DNA from: Halosaccharopolyspora lacisalsi
GTDB taxonomy: Bacteria; Actinomycetota; Actinomycetes; Mycobacteriales; Pseudonocardiaceae
DNA length: 64,000 bases
Direction: 5' to 3'
NCBI RefSeq assembly: GCF_014137975.1
Contig: NZ_JACGWZ010000001.1
Location: forward strand, 434,001 to 498,000
Part shown: positions 1-8,943 of the stretch, piece by piece
How the letters are laid out: every line of letters begins with the position of its first letter
How positions within the stretch are numbered: the stretch's first letter is position 1
The notes under the pieces: generated by a model
Told to the model about the DNA's origin: nothing
Databases searched by the model: none
Seen by the model: the letters and a program-made list of their open reading frames with translations, nothing else
Made by a program: the position numbers and the translations under genes

Positions 1-864
<864 letters not shown>

Positions 865-865
865 T

Positions 866-908
866 GCGATTTTCCCTAAAGTTGTGCCACAACTTTAGGG
901 AAAATCGC
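866..908. repeat. Dispersed palindrome, copy 1 (perfect)
   Basis: This is a perfect inverted repeat with two 21-base arms (866-886 and 888-908) around a single C. The left arm begins GCGATTTTCCCTAAA and the centre reads TTGTG-C-CACAA. It starts two bases after the cysM stop and lies between convergent genes, so it may act as a bidirectional terminator. It is far more AT-rich than its surroundings. Three more copies lie at 7084-7128, 13947-13991 and 62342-62386. Confidence 0.9.
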
Positions 909-943
909 CCAGCTCCCGGCGCAGGCCTGACGAACCGTGCCCC

Positions 944-1786
944 TCACCCCGCGAAGGTGGTGGTGCGCAGTCCCTGGCCGAGGTCGGTGAGGGCGAGCAG
1001 GGAGCCGTCGAGTTCACCGGCCTCGGGATCCTGTCCGGCCGAGGTCACGTACAGCTCGGTGAGCTCGGAGCCACCGAAGCAGCACGCGGTCGGGTTCCGC
1101 ACCGGCAGGGACACCGTCCGGTCCGGCGTGCCGTCGGGCGCGTAGCGGCGCAGTTCGCTCCCCACGGTCGTCCACAGGCACCCCGCGGTGTCCACGCACA
1201 GTCCTCGTGGCTCGCCGTCACTCACGTGGCACAGCGGGCGACGGCAGGAGAGCTGGCCCGAGGGCGCGTCGAAGTCGAAGACGTCGATCCGTCGTGTCGG
1301 TCCGTCGACGAAGTACAGCAGCGTGTCCTCCGGACTCCAGGCCAGACCGGTACCCCTGGCCACGTCGTCGAGCACTGCCGCTGCCGCCCCGTCGCCGCCG
1401 ACGCGGGCGAGCCAGCCGCTCCCCGCGGCGTCCTCGTGCTGAGTGCTCGCCCAGAGCCGCCCCCTGGTGTCGACCGCGCTCACCCCGCCGACGAAACCGT
1501 CACGCGCCCAGTACACGAGCCAGGTTCGCTGCTCGTCGTCGTCGGGGAACAGTGCGATCCCCTCGGCGAGGTGCAGCATCAGACCCCGGCCACTGCGTGG
1601 CTTCGCCGCGCTCACGGCGTGGGGGACCTCCAGTTCGTGGTCCCGGGGATCGGGTCCGAATCGGTGCACGGTTCGAGCGGCGGCATCGACCCACAGCAGA
1701 CTGTTCGTACCGGTGTCCCACGTCGGGGACTGCCCCAGGCGAGCCGCCGCTCGCACCGCGATGTCGGTTTCCGGATGAGCGGACAC
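944..1786 (-). CDS. SMP-30/gluconolactonase-family protein, metal site degenerate
   Basis: A 280-residue six-bladed propeller of the SMP-30/regucalcin family, whose active members are metal-dependent lactonases. The framework is clear: GQSPTWD near the start, LLYFVDGPTRRIDVFDFD in the middle, and PTACCFGGSELTELYVTSA near the end, closely matching the animal regucalcin segment. However, the three metal ligands of the family look replaced. The Glu of GESPxW is Gln, the Asn of the NGLxWS motif is Thr (GTGLAWS), and the Asp of PDGxxxD is Arg (EPRGLCVD). It may therefore be non-catalytic or use another mechanism. It sits opposite to and between cysM and the rhomboid gene, with no obvious operon partner. 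Confidence 0.82.
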   Translation of the reverse strand: MSAHPETDIAVRAAARLGQSPTWDTGTNSLLWVDAAARTVHRFGPDPRDHELEVPHAVSAAKPRSGRGLMLHLAEGIALFPDDDEQRTWLVYWARDGFVGGVSAVDTRGRLWASTQHEDAAGSGWLARVGGDGAAAAVLDDVARGTGLAWSPEDTLLYFVDGPTRRIDVFDFDAPSGQLSCRRPLCHVSDGEPRGLCVDTAGCLWTTVGSELRRYAPDGTPDRTVSLPVRNPTACCFGGSELTELYVTSAGQDPEAGELDGSLLALTDLGQGLRTTTFAG

Positions 1787-1864
1787 GCCCGCATCCTTTC
1801 AGACTGGTGATCGACGACGTGCGATTTCCGGGTTTTCCCCGATGGGAACCGGGCGCGCGCGGCG

Positions 1865-1870
1865 TAACCT
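1865..1870 (+). promoter_or_regulatory. -10 box of a leaderless promoter for the rhomboid gene
   Basis: TAACCT ends seven bases before the GTG at 1878. This fits the actinobacterial pattern in which transcription starts at the first base of the start codon. It supports choosing 1878 over the upstream ATG at 1842. Confidence 0.55.
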
Positions 1871-1877
1871 CGGTGGT

Positions 1878-2531
1878 GTGGAAACCCGCCCGATGGCCTC
1901 GAACCAGGGCCGACGGCCCCGCGTCGTGCCCGCGAAGCCGCTGCGCGCGGCTTTCGTGGTGCTCGGGTTCGTCGTCGTGCTCTACCTGGTCGAGCTGATC
2001 GACACGTACTTCGTCCCCGCCGAGCTGGAATCCAACGGTATCGATCCACGCTCGGTGGGCGGACTCGACGGCATCCTGTGGGCGCCGCTGCTGCACGGGG
2101 GATGGGATCATCTGCTCGCCAACACCGTGCCACTGCTGGTGCTGGGCTGGTTGGCGCTGTCCGGGGGGATCCGGCAGTTCGTCGCGGTGACCGCCGTGGT
2201 GTGGATCGTCGGTGGGTTGGGGACCTGGTTGATCGGCGCCGACAGCGTTCACATCGGTGCTTCCGGACTGGCCTTCGGCTGGATGGTGTTCCTGCTGGTG
2301 CGCGGGTTCTTCAACCGCAGCTTCGCCCAGATCGCGGTGGCGGTGCTGCTGTTCGCCTACTGGGGCGGCATGTTGTGGGGAGTGCTGCCCGGGCAACCCG
2401 GTGTCTCCTGGTCGGGCCACCTGTTCGGCGCGGTCGGCGGGTTGGTCGCGGCCTGGCTGGTGACCCGCGCCAACCGCCGCTCGGGTTCCCGCTCCTCGCG
2501 GAGTCGTTCCGCTGGGACAATGAGCCCGTGA
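1878..2531 (+). CDS. Rhomboid-family intramembrane serine protease
   Basis: A 217-residue polytopic membrane protein. It shows the rhomboid [11 protein letters not shown] segment, the catalytic serine in GASGLAFGW, and the catalytic histidine in [11 protein letters not shown], with about six hydrophobic segments. It is the counterpart of mycobacterial Rv1337, which occupies the same place between cysM and murI. Substrates cannot be told from sequence. The GTG start is chosen because a TAACCT box sits at leaderless distance; ATG at 1842 would add 12 residues without a ribosome binding site. The stop overlaps the murI start by four bases, so the two are probably translationally coupled. Confidence 0.9.
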   Translation: METRPMASNQGRRPRVVPAKPLRAAFVVLGFVVVLYLVELIDTYFVPAELESNGIDPRSVGGLDGILWAPLLHGGWDHLLANTVPLLVLGWLALSGGIRQFVAVTAVVWIVGGLGTWLIGADSVHIGASGLAFGWMVFLLVRGFFNRSFAQIAVAVLLFAYWGGMLWGVLPGQPGVSWSGHLFGAVGGLVAAWLVTRANRRSGSRSSRSRSAGTMSP

Positions 2532-3337
2532 CGGATGCACCGATCGGAATCTTCGACTCCGGCGTGGGCGGTCTCACGGTAGCCCGCGCGATCATGGATC
2601 AGCTTCCCGGAGAGCGGGTGCGCTACGTCGGCGACACCGCCAACGCTCCCTACGGGCCGCTGTCCATCGCAGAGGTCCGCGAGCACGCCCTCGGCGTGGC
2701 CGACGCGCTGGTCGACGAGGGGGTCAAGATGCTGGTCATCGCCTGCAACACCGCTTCGGCGGCCTGCCTGCGCGACGCTCGCGAGCGCTACGACGTCCCC
2801 GTCGTGGAGGTGGTGCTGCCCGCCGCGCGCCGAGCGGCGGCGACCACGCGCAGCGGCCGGGTCGGCGTCATCGGTACGAGCGCGACGATCCGGTCCCGAG
2901 CCTACGACGACGCCTTCGCCGCGGCCCCCGTGACGTTGAGCACGGTCGCCTGCCCCCGCTTCGTCGACTTCGTCGAGCGCGGGATGACCAGTGGCCGCCA
3001 GATTCTGGGGTTGTGCCAGAGCTATCTGGACCCGCTGCAACAGGACGACATCGACACCCTGGTGCTCGGCTGCACGCACTACCCGCTGCTGACCGGGGTG
3101 CTGCAAATCGTCATGGGTGACCAGGTCACCCTGGTATCCAGTGCCGAGGAGACGGCCAAGGACGTGGTGCGCGTGCTGACGGAGAACGAGCTGCTGGCCG
3201 AGCCGGCCGAGACCTCGCCCACCCACGAGTTCCGGCCCACGGGCTCACCCGAACCGTTCGCCAGGCTCGCCCGCCGGTTCCTCGGACCGGTGACCGGTGC
3301 GATGGAACCCCGCGACGTGTCACGCTCGGCCGTTTGA
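2528..3337 (+). CDS. murI: Glutamate racemase
   Basis: A 269-residue glutamate racemase that makes D-glutamate for peptidoglycan in the cytoplasm. Both catalytic cysteines are in place: the first in VIACNTASA and the second in [10 protein letters not shown]. The N-terminal [13 protein letters not shown] and the PYG segment are also diagnostic. The GTG start overlaps the rhomboid stop (GTGA). A longer reading frame exists upstream but runs through the rhomboid gene out of phase and is not real. A TnpB-type element abuts the stop codon, separating murI from the metallo-hydrolase that follows it directly in related genomes. Confidence 0.95.
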   Translation: MTDAPIGIFDSGVGGLTVARAIMDQLPGERVRYVGDTANAPYGPLSIAEVREHALGVADALVDEGVKMLVIACNTASAACLRDARERYDVPVVEVVLPAARRAAATTRSGRVGVIGTSATIRSRAYDDAFAAAPVTLSTVACPRFVDFVERGMTSGRQILGLCQSYLDPLQQDDIDTLVLGCTHYPLLTGVLQIVMGDQVTLVSSAEETAKDVVRVLTENELLAEPAETSPTHEFRPTGSPEPFARLARRFLGPVTGAMEPRDVSRSAV

Positions 3338-4278
3338 CTGTTTCCTGCTCCCGAGGGGCGGGGATTCCCGTGGGGCTCGCGCCCGTGGGTTCCTGCTTCG
3401 TCGCCGGCTGCGGAAGGGAGGGCCCTTGCCGTCCGATGTCAGCTCCACAGGCTTCGCCGGGGTTTTCCCCGGCTACGGCACGACCTGCCGCGAGGACGTT
3501 CGTGGCCGCGTTGTGGTCCCGATCGTGTCGGGTGCGGCATTCCGGGCACGTCCAGTACCGGGTATCGGGCTTCAGGCGGTCCAGCAGGTGTCCGCACGCG
3601 GAGCACGTCTTGCCGGACGGGTACCACCGGTCGATGACGATGACGCGTTTCCCGGCGCGAGTAGCTTTGTATTCCGGTTGGCACCGGAACTCGCCGAGGG
3701 CGGCGTCGCGGATCGCTCGGTTCAGTCCGGCCTTCTGCTTGACGTTACGACCCGGCTTGTCGACGGTGCCTCGCGCCGAGCTGGACATGCCGTCCGGGTC
3801 GCGGGACACGATCACCACCGTCGGGTTGACCGTGTTCGGATCGATGTCGGTCCGGGACCACACGAACCGCAACGGGCTCGCCTGCTTCGCCAGCCGCAAC
3901 TGACCGTCGCGGATGCGGAACGCCGACCGGGTGTAGTGCGCCGACAGGCGCCCGGTGCGGGACTTGAACCTCGGACACTTCGCGCGCCCGGTGAAGAAAT
4001 CGCCGAACGCGGTGTGCTGATGCCGCAGCGTCTGCTGCAACGGCACCGACGACACCTGCGACAGGAATCCCGGACCCTCGGTTTTCCTCCACACCGCCAG
4101 CGCCGCGTCGGTCTCTTCGCAGGAGGTGGATCGGCCCTCGGTGTGGCAGCGGCGGTGTCGGGCATCCAGCGCCTTGTTCCGCACCGGACGTACGCACCCG
4201 AACGTGCGGCCCAGCTGGGCCGCACGTTCGGAGTCCGGGTACACCCGGCACCTGCACGCCGTCCGCACATTGATCACG
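3338..4278 (-). pseudogene. TnpB-type (IS200/IS605/IS607) transposon gene with its catalytic core deleted
   Basis: The minus strand encodes the two ends of a TnpB protein. The N-terminal part includes RTFGCVRPVRNKAL, VSSVPLQQTLRHQ and RFKSRTGRLSAHYTRSAFR. The C-terminal part includes IDRWYPSGKTCSACG, the second zinc-ribbon half CPECRTRHDRDHNAATN and the last RuvC aspartate. Between SRDPDG and NVKQKAGLNRAIRDAALGEF, near 3787, about 130-150 residues are missing. These carry the first RuvC aspartate and the catalytic glutamate. The reading frame stays open across the junction. No stop codon is seen before it runs antisense into murI. The proposed GTG start is at 4278. No TnpA was found. The remnant can no longer be an active RNA-guided nuclease, though its flank might still carry an omega-RNA-like end. 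Confidence 0.8.
4198..4231. repeat. 34-bp perfect palindrome inside the tnpB remnant
   Basis: A perfect self-complementary stretch centred on CCCAG/CTGGG with outer sequence CGAACGTGCGG. It lies in the part of tnpB that codes AAQLGRTFG, so both strands encode the same short peptide in one frame. It may be chance or a structural signal near the element end. Confidence 0.7.
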
Positions 4279-4390
4279 CGACACGGTCGTCGTGTCCGTG
4301 TAAGGGCCGATTTCACGTGGGGGCGCGGAACATTCGGGATAGGCTTTCTCCTCGACGTGTGCATCGGAGCCTCCACCGATTGGAGTGCAG

Positions 4391-5161
4391 GTGAAGCTGA
4401 CGATTCTGGGCTGCTCCGGCAGCATTCCCGGGCCGGACTCCCCCGCTTCCGGCTACCTGCTCGAGTCCGGGGACACGCGCATCGTGCTCGACCTGGGCAA
4501 CGGCACGCTCGGAACGCTGCAGCGGTTCGTCGACCCCTTCGAGCTCGATGCCGTGCTGTTCTCGCACCTGCACCCCGATCACTGCGCCGACTTCGGCGCG
4601 CTGACGGTCCTGCGCCGCTACCACCCCGCACCGCCGTACGACCCGAAGCTGCGACGGCTGCCGGTGTACGGGCCGGAGGAGACGCACCACCGGCTGGCGG
4701 CGCTGTACGAACCGAGCTCGGAAGCACTGGCCGACGCCGACCTCTCCGACGTCTACGAGTTCCGCCCCCCGCCCTCCGAGCCGGTGCGGATCGGTGACTT
4801 CGAGGTGCGGGCGCTACCCATGGCCCACGTGTGTCAGTCGTGGGGGCTGCGCGTGGCAGCGCAGGGGCGCGTGTTGGCTTACACAGGCGACACCGGCCCC
4901 TGCGGGGATCTCACCGAGCTCGCCGCCGAAGCCGACGTGCTGTTGTCCGAGGCCTCGTGGCCGGACTTTCCCGACGCCCCGGACGGTCTGCACCTGTCCG
5001 GACGTCAGGCCGCCGAGGCCGCCACCGAAGCGGGTGTCTCCCGGCTGCTGCTGACCCACCTGCAACCGTGGTCGGACCGGCGGGCCGTCCTCGACGAGGC
5101 CAGGACGCACTTCGCCGGTCCGTCCGAACTCGTCGAAACGGGCCGTGTTTACGAGCTGTAG
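4391..5161 (+). CDS. Metallo-beta-lactamase-fold hydrolase, Rv1339-like (cAMP phosphodiesterase candidate)
   Basis: About 256 residues with the MBL-fold metal-binding motif HLHPDHCAD, the later histidine in MAHVCQSW, the aspartate of YTGDTGPC and the terminal LLLTHLQPW histidine. The homologue in the same gene order, mycobacterial Rv1339, has been reported as an atypical cAMP phosphodiesterase; that role is transferred by homology and synteny. The start is taken as GTG 4391, six bases after a GGA motif; GTG 4385 is the alternative and adds two residues. A TAGGCT box near 4337 could supply a promoter now that the tnpB insertion cuts the gene off from murI. Confidence 0.88.
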   Translation: MKLTILGCSGSIPGPDSPASGYLLESGDTRIVLDLGNGTLGTLQRFVDPFELDAVLFSHLHPDHCADFGALTVLRRYHPAPPYDPKLRRLPVYGPEETHHRLAALYEPSSEALADADLSDVYEFRPPPSEPVRIGDFEVRALPMAHVCQSWGLRVAAQGRVLAYTGDTGPCGDLTELAAEADVLLSEASWPDFPDAPDGLHLSGRQAAEAATEAGVSRLLLTHLQPWSDRRAVLDEARTHFAGPSELVETGRVYEL

Positions 5162-5229
5162 CGTGGGAACCCCGGTGCTGCCGGAAAACCGGGAACACCC
5201 GCCGAACGGCGAACACATGGGGAGAAAGC

Positions 5230-5649
5230 TTGACGATCACCGCTGTATGGCCGATTTCCTCGGAGCAGGACCCGAACGCCGGGGACAGCATGACCATCAC
5301 CGATCCCGGCGAGATCGAGACGCTGGTTTCCCGGTTGTCCGAGTCCACCGCCGGGGCGGCCACGGTCTGGCACGAGGGTCGTGAGCTCGCCGACACGGAC
5401 ACCCAGATGCACGATCACGACGTCATGGCCCTCGTGGCCGAGGGGTACGGCTACCTGAGCTACATCGACGCCGACCACGACTACGCGGTCCTCGACGGCG
5501 ACCCCGCGTCCCCGGCGTGGAACGGGGAGGACGTCGACTTCCCCAAGGGCAGTGGAGTCTCCCCGGAGACGCTGGCCGAGGCTCTGCGCGAGTTCCTGGA
5601 CTCCGGGGAGCGCCCGGAGTCCGTGGAGTGGCAGCCGGCCGAGTGGTGA
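5230..5649 (+). CDS. Imm1-family immunity protein
   Basis: A 139-residue acidic cytoplasmic protein. It resembles actinobacterial Imm1 proteins: an N-terminal TITAVWPISSEQDP segment, DHDVMALVAEGYGYLSYID in the middle and EALREFLDSGERPESVEW at the end. Imm1 proteins usually neutralise polymorphic or secreted toxins, but no toxin gene is nearby. The TTG start is preferred because GGGGAG lies six bases upstream and the extra 20 residues match the family N-terminus. The ATG at 5290 would give a shorter form. It lies between the Rv1339-like gene and rph. Confidence 0.72.
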   Translation: MTITAVWPISSEQDPNAGDSMTITDPGEIETLVSRLSESTAGAATVWHEGRELADTDTQMHDHDVMALVAEGYGYLSYIDADHDYAVLDGDPASPAWNGEDVDFPKGSGVSPETLAEALREFLDSGERPESVEWQPAEW

Positions 5650-5691
5650 CTGCCGCACCTGCCGGGCTGCGTCGGCGACGAGGCGACACCT

Positions 5692-5697
5692 TAGGCT
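5692..5697 (+). promoter_or_regulatory. -10 box of a leaderless promoter for rph
   Basis: TAGGCT ends six bases before the rph GTG at 5704. There is no Shine-Dalgarno sequence in the gap, so rph-rdgB is probably transcribed as a leaderless operon from here. Confidence 0.6.
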
Positions 5698-5703
5698 GGA
5701 CGC

Positions 5704-6462
5704 GTGGCAAGAGCTGATGGCAGAAATGACGATGCGCTTCGTGACGTAAAGATTACCCGGGGTTACCAGGACTGGCCCGCCGGGTCGGTGCTGGTGGAGT
5801 TCGGACGCACCCGCGTGCTGTGCGCGGCCAGCGTCCAGGACGGTGTTCCCCGGTGGCGGTCCGGCTCCGGCCTGGGGTGGGTGACCGCCGAGTACGCGAT
5901 GCTGCCCTCGGCGACCGGCAGCCGCAGCCCCCGCGAGTCGGTGAAGGGCAAGATCGGCGGGCGGACGCACGAGATCAGCCGGCTGGTCGGGCGCTCGCTG
6001 CGGGCGTGCATCGACATGTCGGCCCTGGGAGAGAACACGATCACGCTGGACTGCGACGTGATCCAGGCCGACGGCGGCACCCGCACGGCCGCGATCACCG
6101 GCGCCTACGTCGCGCTGGCCGACGCCGTGACGTGGCTGCGCGCGTCGCGGAAGTTGTCCGACCCGAAGCCGCTGTCCTGCTCGATCGCCGCCGTGAGCGT
6201 GGGCGTGGTGGACGGCCGGGTGCGGCTGGACCTGCCCTACGAGGAGGACTCGCGCGCCGAGGTGGACATGAACGTGGTCGCCACCGACCACGGCACCCTG
6301 GTCGAGGTGCAGGGGACCGGTGAGGGCGCGACCTTCCCGCGTTCCACGATGGACAAGATGCTCGACTTCGCCCTGGAGGGGTCGGCCCAGCTGTCGGAGA
6401 TGCAGGCGGCGGCGCTGGCCGAGCCGTACCCGGGTGAACTTCCGGGAGGAATCAGGTCGTGA
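5704..6462 (+). CDS. rph: Ribonuclease PH
   Basis: A 252-residue phosphorolytic 3'-5' exoribonuclease that trims tRNA 3' ends. The N-terminus [19 protein letters not shown] matches the family start and fixes GTG 5704 rather than later in-frame ATGs. Other signatures are [30 protein letters not shown] and the [12 protein letters not shown] region. It overlaps the next gene by four bases (GTGA), the usual actinobacterial rph-rdgB coupling. Confidence 0.95.
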   Translation: MARADGRNDDALRDVKITRGYQDWPAGSVLVEFGRTRVLCAASVQDGVPRWRSGSGLGWVTAEYAMLPSATGSRSPRESVKGKIGGRTHEISRLVGRSLRACIDMSALGENTITLDCDVIQADGGTRTAAITGAYVALADAVTWLRASRKLSDPKPLSCSIAAVSVGVVDGRVRLDLPYEEDSRAEVDMNVVATDHGTLVEVQGTGEGATFPRSTMDKMLDFALEGSAQLSEMQAAALAEPYPGELPGGIRS

Positions 6463-7064
6463 CGAAGCTGCTGCTGGCCACGCGCAACGCCAAGAAGCTC
6501 GACGAGTTGCGCCGGATCCTGGAGGCCGAGGCGGTGACCGGTGTCGAGGTCGTCGGCCTCGACGCGGTCCCTGAGTTCCCGGAGGCCCCGGAGACGGGCG
6601 AGACGTTCGAGGCCAACGCCGTGGCCAAGGCAGCGGACGCGGCACGGGCCACGGGACTCCCCGCCGTGGCCGACGACTCCGGGCTGACCGTCGACGCCCT
6701 CAACGGGATGCCCGGGGTGCTCTCGGCTCGCTGGGCCGGTGGGCACGGCGACGACCAGGCCAACCTGGATCTGCTGCTCGGTCAGCTGCGCGACGTGCCG
6801 GACGAGCGCCGTGGTGCGGCGTTCGTCTCGGCGGCGGCGCTGGTGCGGCCGAGCGGCAGCGAGGTCGTGGTGCGCGGCGAGTGGCGCGGCGCGCTGACGC
6901 GCGAGGAGCGCGGCACCAACGGCTTCGGCTACGACCCGATCTTCGTCCCCGAGGGCGACACCCGCACCTCGGCGGAGCTCACCTCGGAGGAGAAGGACGC
7001 CGACTCCCACCGGGGGCGCGCCCTGCGGCTGCTGCTGCCGCACCTGCGGGAGCTGGCCGAGTAA
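6459..7064 (+). CDS. rdgB: XTP/dITP pyrophosphatase (RdgB/HAM1 family)
   Basis: A 201-residue house-cleaning enzyme that hydrolyses non-canonical purine nucleoside triphosphates to monophosphates. It shows [16 protein letters not shown] at the start, [14 protein letters not shown] with the catalytic aspartates, [13 protein letters not shown], and the closing DSHRGRALR motif. The GTG start overlaps the rph stop by four bases. A palindromic repeat follows 19 bases after the stop. Confidence 0.95.
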   Translation: MTKLLLATRNAKKLDELRRILEAEAVTGVEVVGLDAVPEFPEAPETGETFEANAVAKAADAARATGLPAVADDSGLTVDALNGMPGVLSARWAGGHGDDQANLDLLLGQLRDVPDERRGAAFVSAAALVRPSGSEVVVRGEWRGALTREERGTNGFGYDPIFVPEGDTRTSAELTSEEKDADSHRGRALRLLLPHLRELAE

Positions 7065-7083
7065 GTCAGGTACGCGGTGGTGG

Positions 7084-7128
7084 TGCGATTTTCCCTAAAC
7101 TTGTGTCACAAGTTTAGGGAAAATCGCA
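7084..7128. repeat. Dispersed palindrome, copy 2 (perfect)
   Basis: Two 22-base arms (7084-7105 and 7107-7128) pair perfectly around a single T, with centre CTTGTG-T-CACAAG. Relative to copy 1, both arms carry a compensating change (AAAG to AAAC on the left, matched on the right), so pairing is kept. It lies between rdgB and a same-strand permease gene with its own promoter, consistent with a terminator. Confidence 0.9.
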
Positions 7129-7255
7129 GAGACCCGGGGCGGACGTACCCGCTGATCCTTCCGGTGCTCCGCATCGGCGTCAATCAACCGAACGACTGTG
7201 ACGCATCTCCCCCCGGTGTGGGCAGGGGTGATCCGGGCGGCTAATTTCCCGGTTC

Positions 7256-8014
7256 GTGTTCACCGGATGGCTCGAACTGGTCCTGTTCGCCGTGGTCGGA
7301 TTCCTGTCCGGCGCGATCAACGCCGTCGCGGGCGGGGGGTCGCTGCTGGTGTTCCCGGCGCTGCTGGCCTCGGGAATGACGCCGCTGGTCGCCAACGTGA
7401 CGAACTCGGTGGCCCAGGGCCCCGGCTTCGTCGGGGCCGTGGTCGGTCAGCGCCACGACCTCGCCGACAACAGGCGCAGGTTGGTCCCGACGTCGATCGC
7501 GGCGGTGCTGGGGTCGGCGGTTGGCTGCGCGTTGCTGCTCACGCTGCCCGGCTCGGTCTTCGACATGGTCGTGCCCGCGCTGGTGGGACTCTCGGCCGTG
7601 CTGATGGCCTTCCAGAACCTGATCCGCAAGTGGCTGGGCAATCCGGATTCGCACGGGCCGGACAAGACGGTGCTGCTCACGGCCGGGATCTTTCTCGCCT
7701 CGGTCTACGGTGGCTACTTCGGCGGAGCGCGCAGCGTCATCCTCATCGTGATTCTGGTGCTCACCGCCAACGCGGCGCTGCGCACGCTCAACGCCGCGAA
7801 GAACTGGCTGAGCTTCGTCGGCAGCGCGGTCACGCTGCTGATCTACGCGCTGGTGGCCCCGGTGGACTGGTTGGCCGTGCTGACACTGGTGCCGACCACG
7901 CTGCTGGGCGGGTTCGTCGGGAGCAAGCTCGCGAGGCGGCTGCCGTCGACGGCGCTGCGCTACACGGTCGTGGTGATCGCAGCGGCGGTGGCCGTCTACA
8001 TGTTCCTGGACTGA
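7256..8014 (+). CDS. TauE/SafE-family sulfite exporter / anion permease
   Basis: A 252-residue membrane protein with about eight hydrophobic helices and the TauE/SafE N-terminal GFLSGAINAVAGGGSLLVFPAL signature. The second half has the repeat-like VYGGYFGGARSVILIVIL. Family members move sulfite, sulfoacetate or related anions, but the actual substrate is unknown. The GTG start lies eight bases after a TAATTT box, implying a leaderless message. A hairpin between this gene and bcp ends both convergent transcripts. Confidence 0.88.
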   Translation: MFTGWLELVLFAVVGFLSGAINAVAGGGSLLVFPALLASGMTPLVANVTNSVAQGPGFVGAVVGQRHDLADNRRRLVPTSIAAVLGSAVGCALLLTLPGSVFDMVVPALVGLSAVLMAFQNLIRKWLGNPDSHGPDKTVLLTAGIFLASVYGGYFGGARSVILIVILVLTANAALRTLNAAKNWLSFVGSAVTLLIYALVAPVDWLAVLTLVPTTLLGGFVGSKLARRLPSTALRYTVVVIAAAVAVYMFLD

Positions 8015-8023
8015 TGAATGAGG

Positions 8024-8046
8024 GGCGCCCCGCCGGGAAGGGCGCC
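8024..8046. terminator. Convergent terminator hairpin
   Basis: GGCGCCC (8024-8030) pairs with GGGCGCC (8040-8046) across a nine-base loop. It is nine bases after the permease stop and nine before the bcp stop on the other strand. There is no U tract, as is common in actinomycetes. Confidence 0.6.
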
Positions 8047-8055
8047 TCGGGTGCT

Positions 8056-8523
8056 TCAGACGCCGATCTGCTTGCGCAGTCGCTCGACGTGGCCGGTGGC
8101 CTTGATGTTGTACAGCGCCTTGTCGATCTTGCCGTCGGCGTCGACGACGAAGGTCGAGCGGATGACGCCCTGCACGGTCTTGCCGTAGTTCTGCTTCTCG
8201 CCGAAGGCACCCCACTCCGTCATGACGGAGCGGTGCGGGTCGGACAGCAGCGGGAACGTCAGTCCCTCGGAGTCGCGGAACTCGACCAGCTTCTCCGGGG
8301 AATCAGGGGAGATGCCCAGCACGGTGAAGCCGGCGTCGTTGAGCTCGGCGAGGTTGTCACGGAAGTCGCAGGCCTCCGTGGTGCAGCCGGGGGTGCTCGC
8401 GGCGGGGTAGAAGTAGACGACCACGGAGCCGCCCCGGAAGTCCGACAGGGAGACGGTCTTGCCGTCGGCGTCGGTCAGCGTGAATTCCGGGGCGGCGTCG
8501 CCGGGGGAGAGTTTTTCGGTCAT
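8056..8523 (-). CDS. bcp: Thioredoxin-dependent thiol peroxidase, Bcp/PrxQ type
   Basis: A 155-residue cytoplasmic peroxiredoxin that reduces hydroperoxides using thioredoxin. The peroxidatic cysteine is in STPGCTTEACDFRD and the resolving cysteine lies five residues later, the atypical two-Cys PrxQ arrangement. It also has the EFTLTDADGKTVSLSDFRG N-terminal pattern. The length is normal. It is convergent with the TauE-like gene, and a small possible membrane-peptide gene lies upstream on the same strand. Confidence 0.95.
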   Translation of the reverse strand: MTEKLSPGDAAPEFTLTDADGKTVSLSDFRGGSVVVYFYPAASTPGCTTEACDFRDNLAELNDAGFTVLGISPDSPEKLVEFRDSEGLTFPLLSDPHRSVMTEWGAFGEKQNYGKTVQGVIRSTFVVDADGKIDKALYNIKATGHVERLRKQIGV

Positions 8524-8553
8524 CCTCCGACGCTAGCCGATACGCCCGTGCGA

Positions 8554-8724
8554 TCAGGGCCGTGGTGGCGTAGTCGACAGCTCTGTCTGCGAAACGGCGG
8601 AAATCGCCGGTGTCGCGGTTTCCACGCGGGGTTGGGCGGAGGCCATGATCGCACCCAGCCAGAGGCCGGCCACGGCCGAGAGAGTGACGGAGATCGCGGA
8701 CAGTGTGTAGACGCGGAGGCTCAC
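8554..8724 (-). CDS. Small hypothetical membrane or secreted peptide (56 aa)
   Basis: A short frame starting GTG 8724, with an AAAGGA motif nine bases upstream, codes for 56 residues. It has one hydrophobic segment (SAISVTLSAVAGLWLGAIMA) followed by a Thr/Ser/Pro-rich tail ending PPRP. This looks like a signal-anchor peptide or a tiny exported protein. No family is recognised. It lies between bcp and the divergent pyruvate oxidase gene. Support comes only from the ribosome binding site, codon composition and hydrophobic profile. Confidence 0.45.
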   Translation of the reverse strand: MSLRVYTLSAISVTLSAVAGLWLGAIMASAQPRVETATPAISAVSQTELSTTPPRP

Positions 8725-8943
8725 CGCGCGAGTCCTTTCAAGAGAAGTCGATGTTGGACATCATGGTGATCGTCGGGCACCGCTGAATCGTTACTGTCAT
8801 CATTCGAACGGGTTACCGCCCGTGATTCGTCCGCAGCGCGCCCGGTGATCCGTTCGGGTGTGCACCGGTCGCTGTCGAGTTGCGCGCTCCCGCGGACGGG
8901 CGTAAACGAAGAGGCGCCGCCGATCGCACCCGAAGGGGAGACG

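Noticed and set aside
866-908. Palindrome as a ParB parS site
   Set aside because: The sequence does not resemble the conserved TGTTTCACGTGAAACA-type parS core.
2078-2527. A possible 150-codon N-terminal extension of MurI
   Set aside because: It runs through the rhomboid gene in another frame. GTG 2528 gives the normal MurI start and a four-base overlap.
5290-5649. ATG 5290 as the start of the Imm1 protein
   Set aside because: No ribosome binding site precedes it, and the 20 residues upstream (TITAVWPISSEQ) match the family with a good site before TTG 5230.
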